64,000 bases of DNA from Chloroflexota bacterium. Its GTDB lineage: Bacteria; Chloroflexota; Anaerolineae; UBA2200. The DNA lies in contig JACIWX010000006.1 in assembly GCA_014360755.1 (NCBI GenBank), positions 91,748-155,747 on the forward strand, written 5' to 3'. The notes below the pieces were generated by a model. That model saw only the letters and a program-made list of their open reading frames with translations. It did not search any database and was not told the origin of the DNA. The position numbers and the translations under genes were made by a program. Positions 41,786-50,180 of this stretch are shown here, piece after piece. Every line of letters begins with the position of its first letter. Position 1 is the stretch's first letter.

Positions 41786-42142
41786 ATGACCGAATTGACG
41801 CAATGGGTACTCACAGAACCCAGCACATTGGAGAACCTCGCCGCAGCCCTGCGCGCCATTGCCGATGAGACCCGGCTGCGCATCCTCGATTTTCTCGCTA
41901 CCGGTGAGCAGTGTGTCTGCGATATCACACAGGCACTTGGGTTGTCACAACCGCTTGCCTCCTACCATTTGGCTGTGCTCCGCGAGGCAGGATTGGTGCA
42001 CGTGCGCCGCGATGCCCGCTGGATGTACTATTCCATTCACCTAGAGCACCTTCAGGACGTCATCGCCTCTTGCCAGCAACTCTTTAATCCTGAACGTGTG
42101 TCCAGCACGCTAGCACGGAAAAGCCGAGAACCTTGTCAGTGA
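41786..42142 (+). CDS. arsR: ArsR-family metalloid-sensing repressor
   Basis: 118 residues. The helix-3 site EQCVCDIT has Cys43 and Cys45, the best match in this window to the classical As(III)/Sb(III) site ELCVCDL. Recognition helix QPLASYHLAVLREAGLV. It probably represses itself and the Uxx-star glutaredoxin gene that follows 65 nt later. Confidence 0.92.
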   Translation: MTELTQWVLTEPSTLENLAAALRAIADETRLRILDFLATGEQCVCDITQALGLSQPLASYHLAVLREAGLVHVRRDARWMYYSIHLEHLQDVIASCQQLFNPERVSSTLARKSREPCQ

Positions 42143-42207
42143 ATACATCATGGTGGACAGATCGCGATGTTCTCTATCGAGACCACTGTTTGCAGAGGAA
42201 GGGATTA

Positions 42208-42522
42208 ATGATGACGCAACAACCTACACAGCCATGCAAATGTAAATCTACCGCGCTGCCAGACGGTCAACAGCGCAAGAGAGCATCTTCTACCCCACCG
42301 CCAGATGCGGTCCAAATCTTTAGCAAAGAAGGCTGCCCTTATACCCGCGCACTGAAACGCAAGTTGGAACACGACGGCCAGTCGTTTGTGGAATACGATG
42401 TGCTTAAAGATCCAGAGATGCTGCAACGCATGTTAGCATTGAACGGCGGGCAACGCAGGGTGCCCACCATTGTGATGGGCGAGAAAGTCATTATTGGGTT
42501 TCATGGCTCTTGAACGGTGTAA
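42208..42522 (+). CDS. Uxx-star family glutaredoxin-like selenoprotein (TGA at codon 102)
   Basis: Reading TGA at 42511-42513 as Sec gives 104 residues ending IIGFHGS-U-T-V and TAA, exactly the U-x-x-stop pattern for which I recall the family being named. The body is a glutaredoxin: VQIFSKEGCPYTRALKRKLE (CPYT, one Cys), YDVLKDPEMLQRMLALNGG and RRVPTIVMGEKVII. An N-terminal segment has CKCK. ATG 42208 (an in-frame ATG at 42211 is also possible) follows GAGGAAGGGA. A SECIS-like hairpin begins 13 nt after the TGA, in the 3' untranslated region. Without Sec it would lose only three residues but its second redox centre. Confidence 0.75.
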
Positions 42523-42526
42523 TCTA

Positions 42527-42541
42527 CTGGCCGTGAGCCAG
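42527..42541 (+). promoter_or_regulatory. Candidate bacterial SECIS hairpin of the Uxx-star protein
   Basis: CTGGC pairs with GCCAG around loop CGTGA; the loop begins 18 nt after the TGA and has G in its second position. The stem is only 5 bp, the weakest of the three SECIS candidates. It lies beyond the TAA, as expected for a C-terminal Sec. Confidence 0.5.
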
Positions 42542-42585
42542 AGCGGAGGCAGCATTCGAGATTTTGCGCAGGAGGAAAGAGCCCT

Positions 42586-42846
42586 ATGAATGAGCAGGAA
42601 TTAGAGCAATTTCTAGCCACCATTACACCAGAACGCATTCGCCAATTGGTCTTGGAACTTGAGCCGCAGCAACCCAAAGCGGATCGCGGCACAGTGCCCC
42701 TGTGGCAAATACTGGAGGAGCTGACCAAAGACCTGCCCATCACAGAGGCGGCTGATCAATCACCAGTGGAGATGCGTTTGCGCAAAGCCATTATTGACGC
42801 TGTTGGACAGATCGAGGGCCTGACTTTTGTCGAAGGCGATGGCTGA
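42586..42846 (+). CDS. Small acidic protein, unknown function
   Basis: 86 residues, MNEQELEQFLATITPERIRQLVLE and so on, mostly helical, ending FVEGDG. GCGCAGGAGG precedes the ATG. Not recognised. It follows the Uxx-star gene by 63 nt on the same strand. Its stop is a tandem TGATGA followed by a hairpin, but the hairpin lies in the end of the convergent kinase gene, and I do not take these as Sec codons. Confidence 0.6.
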   Translation: MNEQELEQFLATITPERIRQLVLELEPQQPKADRGTVPLWQILEELTKDLPITEAADQSPVEMRLRKAIIDAVGQIEGLTFVEGDG

Positions 42847-42859
42847 TGAACCCCTGATT

Positions 42860-44377
42860 TTATCTCCCTGGAAGGGAGATAGCATCTTGTCCGGCTGACG
42901 GCGCTTGTTCCAGGAGCCGGTACAACTTCTGAAACGCTCGATGTCGCGTGGCGTAGAAAGCATGCCGTTCTGGATCTGGCATAAAAGCGGTAGAGACCCT
43001 TGGGGTTTGTGGAATCCCAAGGGTCTTGATATTTCCCAAAGCCCAATGGCCCAGTAGCGCTGCACCCAATGCAGAGGCATCGGCTGTCTCCACAGGAACT
43101 AAAGGCATGCCCAACACATCCGCCAGGATTTGCACCCATACAGGAGAACGGGTAACAGCTCCCGTGAGGCGGGCCGGCTCTATCCATTGCTCCTCTCCCA
43201 CTAGGGCTTCCCAGACATCTGCTAGGCAAAAAGCCACTCCTTCCAATACGGCTCGAGCCACATGCGCGCGAGTATGCCCCAAACCTAAGCCATGGATGAG
43301 GGCACGCGCCTGAGGATTCCAATGCGGGTTGCGCTCACCACTGAAATAGGGCAGCATCAGCACACCGCCAGCGCCAGCAGGAATCGTAGCCGCATCCTCC
43401 AACAGTTGCTGATACCCTCGCTCTGCAGGCAGATCAGGGTAGAATTTCTCGCATATCCACTGCAATGCCAGCCCGCCGTTGTTGATGGATCCTCCAACAA
43501 ACCAACGCCCTTCCATGAGGAGATAGCACCAAATACGCTCGGCTGAGTCAAACAGGGGATGCTCAACGATTTTGCGCACCGCACCGCTGGTGCCAATGGA
43601 TACCACCACTTGCCCAGGGGATATTGCGCCAGCACCCAGATTAGCCAATCCTCCGTCACAGGCTCCTGCAATGACAGGCAGACCTTGAGGCAAGCCTGTC
43701 TCCTCTGTGGCGGACCGAGTCAGCCCGCCGACCACTGCCGTAGGAGAGACAAGCGGAGGCAGTTGGTCTGTTGTTACGCCAGCCAGCGCTAATACCTCTT
43801 CATCCCAGCAGAGTCGCTCGAGATGGAGCAACCCTGTCGTAGAAGCCAGGCTCAGATCGGTAGCCCAGATGCCCGTCAAGCGATGCAGGATCCAATCCTT
43901 GATGGCAACGAAGCGCAATGCTCCTCGAGGGGCTGGCATGCCTTCCCCCAGCCACCAACGCAAACGCACCGGATGATAGGTAGAGCGCAGCGGACACCCG
44001 GTGCGCTGATACAAGGCGGAAGGGTCAGTCTGGGCACGCAGTACAGGCACATACGAGGCAGCGCGGTTGTCAGCCCAGGTCATAGCCAAAGCAAGCGGAT
44101 CCGCTTCCTTGTCCACTGGGAAGAGGCTATGCATCGCCCCGCTGAGGCAAAGACCATGAACCTGCTCCCGATTCACATTTGCCGCCAGGGCACGCAGCGT
44201 CTCCGTAACCCCTCGCCAGACTTCCCACACATCCTGCGCTGCCCATCCTGGATGAGGCGATTGCAAGCGATACGAACTGGAAGCACTCGCCGCAACATGT
44301 CCGTCAGCAGTTAACGCCACAGCCTTACAGTTTGTGGTGCCCAGATCAAGCCCAATCAGCAAAGCGCTCCCATCCAA
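42860..44377 (-). CDS. FGGY-family carbohydrate kinase
   Basis: 505 residues. ATP-binding IGLDLGTTNCKAVALT at the N-terminus, the catalytic-Asp region VIAGACDGGLANLGAGAISPG, and SIGTSGAVRKIVEHPLF. LTGAVTRSPVWVQILADVLG and DASALGAALLGHWALG are the C-terminal FGGY signature. The gluconokinase/xylulokinase type is most likely; the exact sugar cannot be told. Its 3' end faces the small gene at 42586. Confidence 0.9.
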   Translation of the reverse strand: MDGSALLIGLDLGTTNCKAVALTADGHVAASASSSYRLQSPHPGWAAQDVWEVWRGVTETLRALAANVNREQVHGLCLSGAMHSLFPVDKEADPLALAMTWADNRAASYVPVLRAQTDPSALYQRTGCPLRSTYHPVRLRWWLGEGMPAPRGALRFVAIKDWILHRLTGIWATDLSLASTTGLLHLERLCWDEEVLALAGVTTDQLPPLVSPTAVVGGLTRSATEETGLPQGLPVIAGACDGGLANLGAGAISPGQVVVSIGTSGAVRKIVEHPLFDSAERIWCYLLMEGRWFVGGSINNGGLALQWICEKFYPDLPAERGYQQLLEDAATIPAGAGGVLMLPYFSGERNPHWNPQARALIHGLGLGHTRAHVARAVLEGVAFCLADVWEALVGEEQWIEPARLTGAVTRSPVWVQILADVLGMPLVPVETADASALGAALLGHWALGNIKTLGIPQTPRVSTAFMPDPERHAFYATRHRAFQKLYRLLEQAPSAGQDAISLPGR

Positions 44378-44419
44378 CGCTCAAGTCCATTCTCTGCTCC
44401 TGCCCTTTTGCCAAAATCG

Positions 44420-45331
44420 TCAACTCGCATGAGCTGCCCAGACCCTAGGCAGGATATACCGATCCACGTCGGCATCCCCTTGTGGCATAGGCACATCGCG
44501 GAAGAGGAACCAGTGCTCGATATGCTCTACCGCTGCTCCCGGTTGCAGAAGAGTCAGTGGACCCAGTGTCTCTACCTCTAGCATGTCTGCATCCGTCCAT
44601 ACCTCTACGGCACAACCGAGATCCGGATATCGCGCTCCGGGGATATAATCAAACTTTTTCACGAACAGGTGCCCATTATGCGCATAGGCTGCCCACCCGT
44701 CGGGGACTATCGTCCCAGCCTTCTGCGGGGTAGTAGCATGAGGAACCTGGCGCAGCAGGATATACTTCTGCCCCCAGGTCCAACGCGGATCGCTCATATC
44801 CGTATAAGCCCACAAGGCAATCGCGCTTACCGCCTGCAAAAATTCCTCATGCGCACCTCTGGGTGGCAGGGGGACAATCGCGGTGCCGCCTGGAGCCATC
44901 ACGGATAATGCCCAAGGGGCTAACTCTACCGCCCAGCAATTGTGATTGCGCAAGCGGTGGGTAACCTGCACATGAGCCACTGCAGGGAAAAGGCGGATGT
45001 CTATCTCTTTCTGTATGCCGGTAGTCGCCTCTATCGGCTGCACTAGGCGTATAAAATCGCCATGGTCTTCCATCTGGATGGGGGAATTGTCGGGAAAATA
45101 GGTGCGCGGCATCACTTCTGGGGCATGCCACAGGCGATGCCCGCCATAGATGCGCCACTCATCGCCGCCCATCTTACCCGCCATGCTTTCGTATTCTTTG
45201 AACTCATTCTCCTCCCCGACGAAGCCAAAGCGGATGATACGTGGGCCAACATCTGTGAGCACAACAAGGTCCACCAAACCATTGGACAGACGGTAACTAT
45301 TGGGCCATCCTTTGTAATTTACTTTCTCCAT
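44420..45331 (-). CDS. Aldose-epimerase-like/DUF4380-type protein
   Basis: 303 residues from ATG 45331. The beta-rich sequence contains NGLVDLVVLTDVGPRIIRFGF, YGGHRLWHAPEVMPRTYFPD and APWALSVMAPGGTAIVPLPPR, the galactose-mutarotase-like pattern of uncharacterised carbohydrate-binding proteins. A sugar-binding or epimerase role is plausible from its place between a sugar kinase and a glucosidase. Confidence 0.65.
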   Translation of the reverse strand: MEKVNYKGWPNSYRLSNGLVDLVVLTDVGPRIIRFGFVGEENEFKEYESMAGKMGGDEWRIYGGHRLWHAPEVMPRTYFPDNSPIQMEDHGDFIRLVQPIEATTGIQKEIDIRLFPAVAHVQVTHRLRNHNCWAVELAPWALSVMAPGGTAIVPLPPRGAHEEFLQAVSAIALWAYTDMSDPRWTWGQKYILLRQVPHATTPQKAGTIVPDGWAAYAHNGHLFVKKFDYIPGARYPDLGCAVEVWTDADMLEVETLGPLTLLQPGAAVEHIEHWFLFRDVPMPQGDADVDRYILPRVWAAHAS

Positions 45332-45382
45332 ACCTATCTCTCTCATCTTTCATTGGTCAGGGATTCCATCTAGCCATTGTTA

Positions 45383-45513
45383 GAGAGTGTTGAAAAAGCC
45401 CTTTCAATGTCATGCTGAACGAAGTGAAGCATCTCACAGTACTTGGGAAAATACGGCTAAAGTTACACGAGACCCTTCGCTTTGCTCAGGGTGACAGGAT
45501 TTTCAACACTCTC
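45383..45513. mobile_element. 131-bp MITE-like element, copy 2
   Basis: Same element as 12494-12624 with a few substitutions; perfect 14-bp terminal repeats; flanked by the 8-bp direct repeat CATTGTTA (45375-45382 and 45514-45521). Inserted only a few bases downstream of the glucosidase stop codon; the right-hand duplicate overlaps that stop region. Confidence 0.87.
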
Positions 45514-45518
45514 CATTG

Positions 45519-47228
45519 TTATGTAATCTCTGCAATGTATACTTCAAAAGGAGCAATGAAGAGATGTGTCAGATCGTCCGCAGCATTCTCTCGCGAGCGA
45601 CTGGAGAAAAGCACGTGTGCTGTACTCATAGGCAGATCAAAGGTCAGCGCATGCGATTGAGCAGACATATTCAACACCACCAGGCATATCTGGTGATCGC
45701 CTGGACTGCGGCGCAGGAAAGCCAGGTAATCCTGAGCCTCTTCGTGCAATGGCACATAGTCACCACTGATGAGAGCTGGAGTTTGCCTCCGTACACGCAG
45801 CAATCGTCGGTAGAAATTGAGCAGGGAGTCTGGGTGTGCCAGTTCATCAGCCACATTCACACCTTGAGCATAATTCGGATTTACCGGCAGCCAGGTTTGT
45901 ACACCAGGTGGGCTAAAACCAGCGTTCGGTGCATTCGACCATTGCATGGGCGTACGGCATTTATCCCGGCCCATACGCGCAGCATAGACTACCGCTTCAT
46001 CCGGCGGGGTCCCCAAAATCTCCGTCTCCACCTGGTACGTGATGATGCCCAGCATATCGCGGAACTGGCGCACGTCACGGAGCAAAAAATCGGTCATGCC
46101 AATTTCCTCCCCGTAATAGAGGAATGGCGTTCCACGTAGAGTGAGCATAAGCGCTGCCGACAAACGGGCAAGGGCAGCATCATTCCGCCCATCACTAAAA
46201 TGGCTATAGACCCTGTCTGTGTCGTGATTGCCCAGGGTGTTGCACGGCCAGGCTCCAGGAGGCAGAGCGCTCAGGCGGGCTTCCTGATTAGCGCGCACCC
46301 AGGCTGGTGTGAGGCGATTGGTCCTCATCAATGGGAAGTTAAAGAGGAGATGCAACTCATTTCGCCCATCCCCATAGTAGGAGATGTCATCATCTTCTCC
46401 TACCAACACGCAGTCCGGGTATTCCTCAACCAAGGTTCTCAGTTCGCGCATCAGTTCATGCGTTTCGGGCTGATCCACCTGGTGCTCATACAAGGCTTCT
46501 TGCTCTTTCAAGAGCATAGACCACTCTTCCTCGCTTTTGGCATAGCGTAGAGCCCGGTACAATTCCACCTGCGACATTTTAGCGGTATGATCAGGCATAG
46601 CCGGATCTTCAAAGATCGCGCCGATCGCATCCAGGCGGAAGCCATCCACTCCCTGTTCCAACCAAAAGCGAACGACTTTCCACATCGCTTCCTTAACGGC
46701 TGGGTTGCGCCAATTGAGGTCAGGCTGCTGCTTCAAGAAATAATGGTAGTAGTATTGGCCAGTGGACGCATCATATTCCCAAGCCGGACCGCCGAATGCC
46801 GAGTACCAGTTGTTCGGAGGCTCGCCATTGCGGCTATCGCGCCAGATATACCAATCCCGTTTGGGGTTATCGCGGCTGGAACGGGACTCGATAAACCACG
46901 GATGTTCATGGGAGGTATGGTTCAATACCATATCCAAAATCACGCGGATGCCGCGTTGGTGCGCTCCGTCCAGAAAGCGCCGGAAGTCAGCCATTGTCCC
47001 ATACTCAGGGGCAATACCCAGATAGTCACTGACATCGTACCCGCAGTCATACTGCGGCGAGGGGTAATGCGGTGAGAGCCAGATGGCATCTATGCCTAAA
47101 TCCTGCAGGTAATCCAAGCGCTCGATCATGCCTGGAAAGTCGCCAATGCCATCGCCGTTGCCATCAGCAAAACTACGCGGATAAATCTGATAGAAGACTG
47201 CCTTTTGCCACCACTTTAACTGCGTCAT
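45519..47228 (-). CDS. GH13 alpha-glucosidase / oligo-1,6-glucosidase
   Basis: 569 residues. Family regions in order: DIVLNH-type ILDMVLNHTSHEHPWF, nucleophile GVDGFRLDAIGAIFED (Asp near 200), acid/base region VLVGEDDDISYYGD, and NTLGNHDTDRVYSHF. QIYPRSFADGNGDGIGD is the calcium-site motif of oligo-1,6-glucosidase-type enzymes. No signal peptide, so it acts in the cytosol on imported malto- or isomalto-oligosaccharides. The acid/base motif reads GEDDD where GE is usual, so the Glu is kept. Confidence 0.93.
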   Translation of the reverse strand: MTQLKWWQKAVFYQIYPRSFADGNGDGIGDFPGMIERLDYLQDLGIDAIWLSPHYPSPQYDCGYDVSDYLGIAPEYGTMADFRRFLDGAHQRGIRVILDMVLNHTSHEHPWFIESRSSRDNPKRDWYIWRDSRNGEPPNNWYSAFGGPAWEYDASTGQYYYHYFLKQQPDLNWRNPAVKEAMWKVVRFWLEQGVDGFRLDAIGAIFEDPAMPDHTAKMSQVELYRALRYAKSEEEWSMLLKEQEALYEHQVDQPETHELMRELRTLVEEYPDCVLVGEDDDISYYGDGRNELHLLFNFPLMRTNRLTPAWVRANQEARLSALPPGAWPCNTLGNHDTDRVYSHFSDGRNDAALARLSAALMLTLRGTPFLYYGEEIGMTDFLLRDVRQFRDMLGIITYQVETEILGTPPDEAVVYAARMGRDKCRTPMQWSNAPNAGFSPPGVQTWLPVNPNYAQGVNVADELAHPDSLLNFYRRLLRVRRQTPALISGDYVPLHEEAQDYLAFLRRSPGDHQICLVVLNMSAQSHALTFDLPMSTAHVLFSSRSRENAADDLTHLFIAPFEVYIAEIT

Positions 47229-47334
47229 CGCTCCTCCAATGTTCTATAGCGTGGTTCTAATTGTACACCAAATTCACAGAAGAGATGAAGGTACAATCCC
47301 TCCTAAAAGAGCAAACTAGGGCAAGAAAGCGGTT

Positions 47335-47362
47335 TTGACAAGTTCAAAGGCCGTGTTATACT
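47335..47362 (+). promoter_or_regulatory. Promoter of the toxin-antitoxin pair
   Basis: TTGACA (47335-47340), 16-nt spacer, TATACT (47357-47362), with AGGAGG 8 nt later as the SD site of the antitoxin. Confidence 0.7.
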
Positions 47363-47381
47363 TCGCCTAGGAGGTGAACGA

Positions 47382-47582
47382 ATGAGAGAGCAAAGTGAAC
47401 CGATTGAAGAACTGGTCAAAAAGCTCCCCCCAGAATCACAGGATGAAGTGAGGGCTTTCGTAAATCTCCTACTGATAAAACGAGGGCAAAGATCGGGCAG
47501 AAAATTGCGTCAAGACTGGGCAGGTGCCTTGAAAGACTATCGCAACCAATACACCTCCTTAGAACTCCAAAAAAGGCATTAG
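47382..47582 (+). CDS. DUF2281-like antitoxin
   Basis: 66 residues: EQSEPIEELVKKLPPESQDEVRAFVNLLL then KRGQRSGRKLRQDWAGALKDY, the pattern of small antitoxins paired with PIN toxins. AGGAGG 7 nt upstream of the ATG. 20 nt before the toxin gene. Confidence 0.82.
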   Translation: MREQSEPIEELVKKLPPESQDEVRAFVNLLLIKRGQRSGRKLRQDWAGALKDYRNQYTSLELQKRH

Positions 47583-47602
47583 AATGGCGAGGCGATTAAG
47601 CC

Positions 47603-48004
47603 ATGTATCTCATAGACACAAATATATGGCTTGAACGCCTCCTACACCAAGAGAAATCTGAAGTAGTTGGTCAATTCCTCAGCCGCACACCCTCAGAACA
47701 TCTTTTTATAACGGATTTTCCCCTGCATTCTATTGGGATAGTGATGCACAGACTAAAGCGCCTGGATGCCCTGCTCCGTTTTGTCCAGGACGCTTTCATA
47801 GACGGAGCGGTTGTCCTTATTCACCTCAAACCAGAAGATATGCGCGGGCTCATCCATGTCATGGACCAATTCGATCTCGATTTCGATGACGCCTACCAGT
47901 ATGTCGCTGCTGAGAAATACAGCCTCACTATCGTCAGTTTGGATCACGATTTCGATCAGACCGAAAGAGGCAGGAAAACTCCAGACGAGGTGTTGTCGGT
48001 TTAG
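47603..48004 (+). CDS. PIN-domain toxin (VapC-like ribonuclease)
   Basis: 133 residues starting MYLIDTNIWLERLL with the first catalytic Asp, then FDLDFDDAYQYVAAEKYSLTIVSLDHDFD carrying the further acidic residues. A Mg-dependent ribonuclease acting on tRNA or rRNA is expected for VapC. Pairs with the antitoxin upstream. Confidence 0.9.
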   Translation: MYLIDTNIWLERLLHQEKSEVVGQFLSRTPSEHLFITDFPLHSIGIVMHRLKRLDALLRFVQDAFIDGAVVLIHLKPEDMRGLIHVMDQFDLDFDDAYQYVAAEKYSLTIVSLDHDFDQTERGRKTPDEVLSV

Positions 48005-48014
48005 CCAGTAGTGG

Positions 48015-48743
48015 TTATGGACCCAGTTTCGTACGTAGCCATTCTGCTACTGCACGCTGCACTTGAGGATCATGGCGTGGGCCGGTATGCCCCCCGCTTT
48101 CTAACAGCCACAATCGGCTGTCCTTGCTAGCAACCGCATAGAGCCGCTCACTAACCGTGTATGGGACAAATTCATCATCGCGTGCGTGGATGAAAAAGAT
48201 AGGGCGTGGGCTGATGCGCGCCGGCAGGTCGAAGATATCCACAGTCTCCAGATAGAGCAGATAATCAGGCAAAGTCACACGCACTTGACCACCAGAAGCA
48301 TGTATCCAATGCCAGTAATCCGCACTGAGCAAGCCCGCTTTGAGCTGTTCCCCAGCAGCGGTGCAGAAGGTAACCACCGTACGCACAGAAGGGTATTCGG
48401 CAGCAGCATACAGGGCATTATGTGCACCCATGCTCGCGCCAACCAAAGCGATGCGTCTCTTATCCACTTCTGGCCGAGCGTCCAGGTAATCTAAAACTGT
48501 GCCCACATCCTGCCAAGCCTGGCCGTCCAATGCCCCTTCGCTCTCCCCATGCCCGCGACAGTCGTAGGCGAGCACTGCAAAACCCTCTTGCTGTAAAAAC
48601 TGGGCAATGTCCGCGTAATTCTCCTTGCAACTGGTGATCCCATGGCATAGCACGACCGTGGGAAAGGGCTCCGTGCCCTCGGGTAGATAGAAATGGGCTG
48701 CCAAACGGCCAACTCTCCCCACAAGATCGACCTTTTCCCGCAT
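48015..48743 (-). CDS. Alpha/beta hydrolase
   Basis: 242 residues. Nucleophile elbow LVGASMGAHNALYAA (Ser near 103), Asp in FIHARDDEFVPYT, His in LESGGHTGPRH; the oxyanion region is VLCHGITSCKENYAD. Dienelactone hydrolase/acyl-esterase like, with no signal peptide. The substrate is unknown. Confidence 0.87.
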   Translation of the reverse strand: MREKVDLVGRVGRLAAHFYLPEGTEPFPTVVLCHGITSCKENYADIAQFLQQEGFAVLAYDCRGHGESEGALDGQAWQDVGTVLDYLDARPEVDKRRIALVGASMGAHNALYAAAEYPSVRTVVTFCTAAGEQLKAGLLSADYWHWIHASGGQVRVTLPDYLLYLETVDIFDLPARISPRPIFFIHARDDEFVPYTVSERLYAVASKDSRLWLLESGGHTGPRHDPQVQRAVAEWLRTKLGP

Positions 48744-48844
48744 TTGTGCCTCCTGTTGTGGCCTGCCTACATCTTACGCACACTCATACTGCAAGTCAAG
48801 CCTGCCGTTTGCACTGGCGGATAATGGGATCGCTGTAGTGCCAC

Positions 48845-48873
48845 TTGCCTGGGGATGGGACCTGTGCTATCAT
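48845..48873 (+). promoter_or_regulatory. Promoter of the Gfo/Idh/MocA gene
   Basis: TTGCCT (48845-48850), 17-nt spacer, TATCAT (48868-48873). Confidence 0.45.
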
Positions 48874-48977
48874 AGCAACCGGCATCCACAAGGAATACGC
48901 CCGCTTGGCTGACAGAGCAAGCGATACAAAGCTGCTTTCACAAATATCAAACAGGCTCACAAGGAGGCTTAGAGTAC

Positions 48978-50108
48978 ATGACGAAAAAGATAAACGTTGG
49001 GCTCATTGGCCTCGGCTATATCGGCAAGATTCATACCATCGCCTACCGCGACATCCCCTTTTGCTTCCCCAAAACGCCGGTTGTCGCCAACCTCGTGGCT
49101 GTGCTGCGTTCTCGTTTGGACAGTGAGGCTGAAGCCATGGAGAGTTTTGCCAATGCTACGACTGATCCTGCCGAATTCTACGCACAGCCCCTGGATATGG
49201 TAGACATCTGTTCTCCGAACCACCTACATCGCCAGCATGCCCAACATGCCCTGGAATCTGGTCTGGCTGTGTACTGCGAAAAGCCGCTAGCCTGCACCCT
49301 AGAAGATGCGCGTGCGATGGCGGATTTGGTTGAACGAACCGGTGCCTTGACCCAAGTGGCTTTTGTCCTGCGTTATTTGCCTGCTATCCGCCAAATGAAA
49401 GCCCTGATTGCTGCCGGCGAGATTGGAGAAGTTTTCCATTTTCGCGGTCGCATGTTCCACGGCAGTTATTTGGACTATGACCGTCCCATGTCATGGCGCT
49501 TGCGCAGGGCAGAGGCTGGTGGCGGCGCATGGATGGACTTGGGCGCTCATCTCGTAGATTTGACCCACTACTTGCTCGGCAACGTCGCGACCGTGCGGGC
49601 TGTTATGCGCATTTTCATCTGTGAGCGCTGCACAACACCAGGTAGCGACATACGCGAGCCCGTGGATGTAGATGACTGGGCACAATGTACACTGGAGCTC
49701 TCGAGCGGCGCCGTCGGCGTGCTCGAAGTCACGCGCATGGCTGCTGGCGCGGAAGACGCTACAGACTTTGAGGTTTATGGCAGCAAAGGGGCATTGCTTT
49801 TCCAGGCAGGCGACCCCAATTTTGCCCGCCTGTATGACCTAAAACGGCAACAATGGATCCGAGGGGCTATAAACCTTCCTCCTATCCCCGGTGAGCGTCC
49901 TATTGAGCACATCTGGCCCAGCAGCAAATACTCCCAAGGCTACATGACCAATGCCCATCTGGCAGCCGCTTACGACTTTTTGCTGAACGTAGCGGAACGA
50001 AAGCCATCCCAGGTTGACTTCCGCGCAGGCGCAGCAGCCCAAGAAGTCATTGAGGCTGCCTATATATCTGCTGCACATGGTGGCGAATCCATCCGCCTGC
50101 CCTTGTGA
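48978..50108 (+). CDS. Gfo/Idh/MocA-family oxidoreductase
   Basis: 376 residues. Rossmann motif VGLIGLGYIGKIHTIAY, then DMVDICSPNHLHRQHAQHAL and AVYCEKPLACTLEDARAMA with the family EKP motif, and GGGAWMDLGAHLVDLTHYLLG with the catalytic Asp/His. An NAD(P)-dependent sugar or inositol dehydrogenase; the substrate cannot be told. AAGGAGG before the ATG. Divergent from the hydrolase. Confidence 0.93.
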   Translation: MTKKINVGLIGLGYIGKIHTIAYRDIPFCFPKTPVVANLVAVLRSRLDSEAEAMESFANATTDPAEFYAQPLDMVDICSPNHLHRQHAQHALESGLAVYCEKPLACTLEDARAMADLVERTGALTQVAFVLRYLPAIRQMKALIAAGEIGEVFHFRGRMFHGSYLDYDRPMSWRLRRAEAGGGAWMDLGAHLVDLTHYLLGNVATVRAVMRIFICERCTTPGSDIREPVDVDDWAQCTLELSSGAVGVLEVTRMAAGAEDATDFEVYGSKGALLFQAGDPNFARLYDLKRQQWIRGAINLPPIPGERPIEHIWPSSKYSQGYMTNAHLAAAYDFLLNVAERKPSQVDFRAGAAAQEVIEAAYISAAHGGESIRLPL

Positions 50109-50180
50109 AAGAGCCTTAGGAATTACAGAGACATTACGTCTGCAACCATTCAGCCTTATTGCACCTGGATAGCGCAAACC

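Noticed and set aside
42844..42882. Tandem TGATGA at the end of the 86-aa gene followed by an 8-bp hairpin at SECIS-like distance
   Set aside because: Read-through adds only about ten residues before TAG, the hairpin lies in the coding end of the convergent kinase gene, and no family with Cys at that place is recognised. A tandem stop is the simpler reading.
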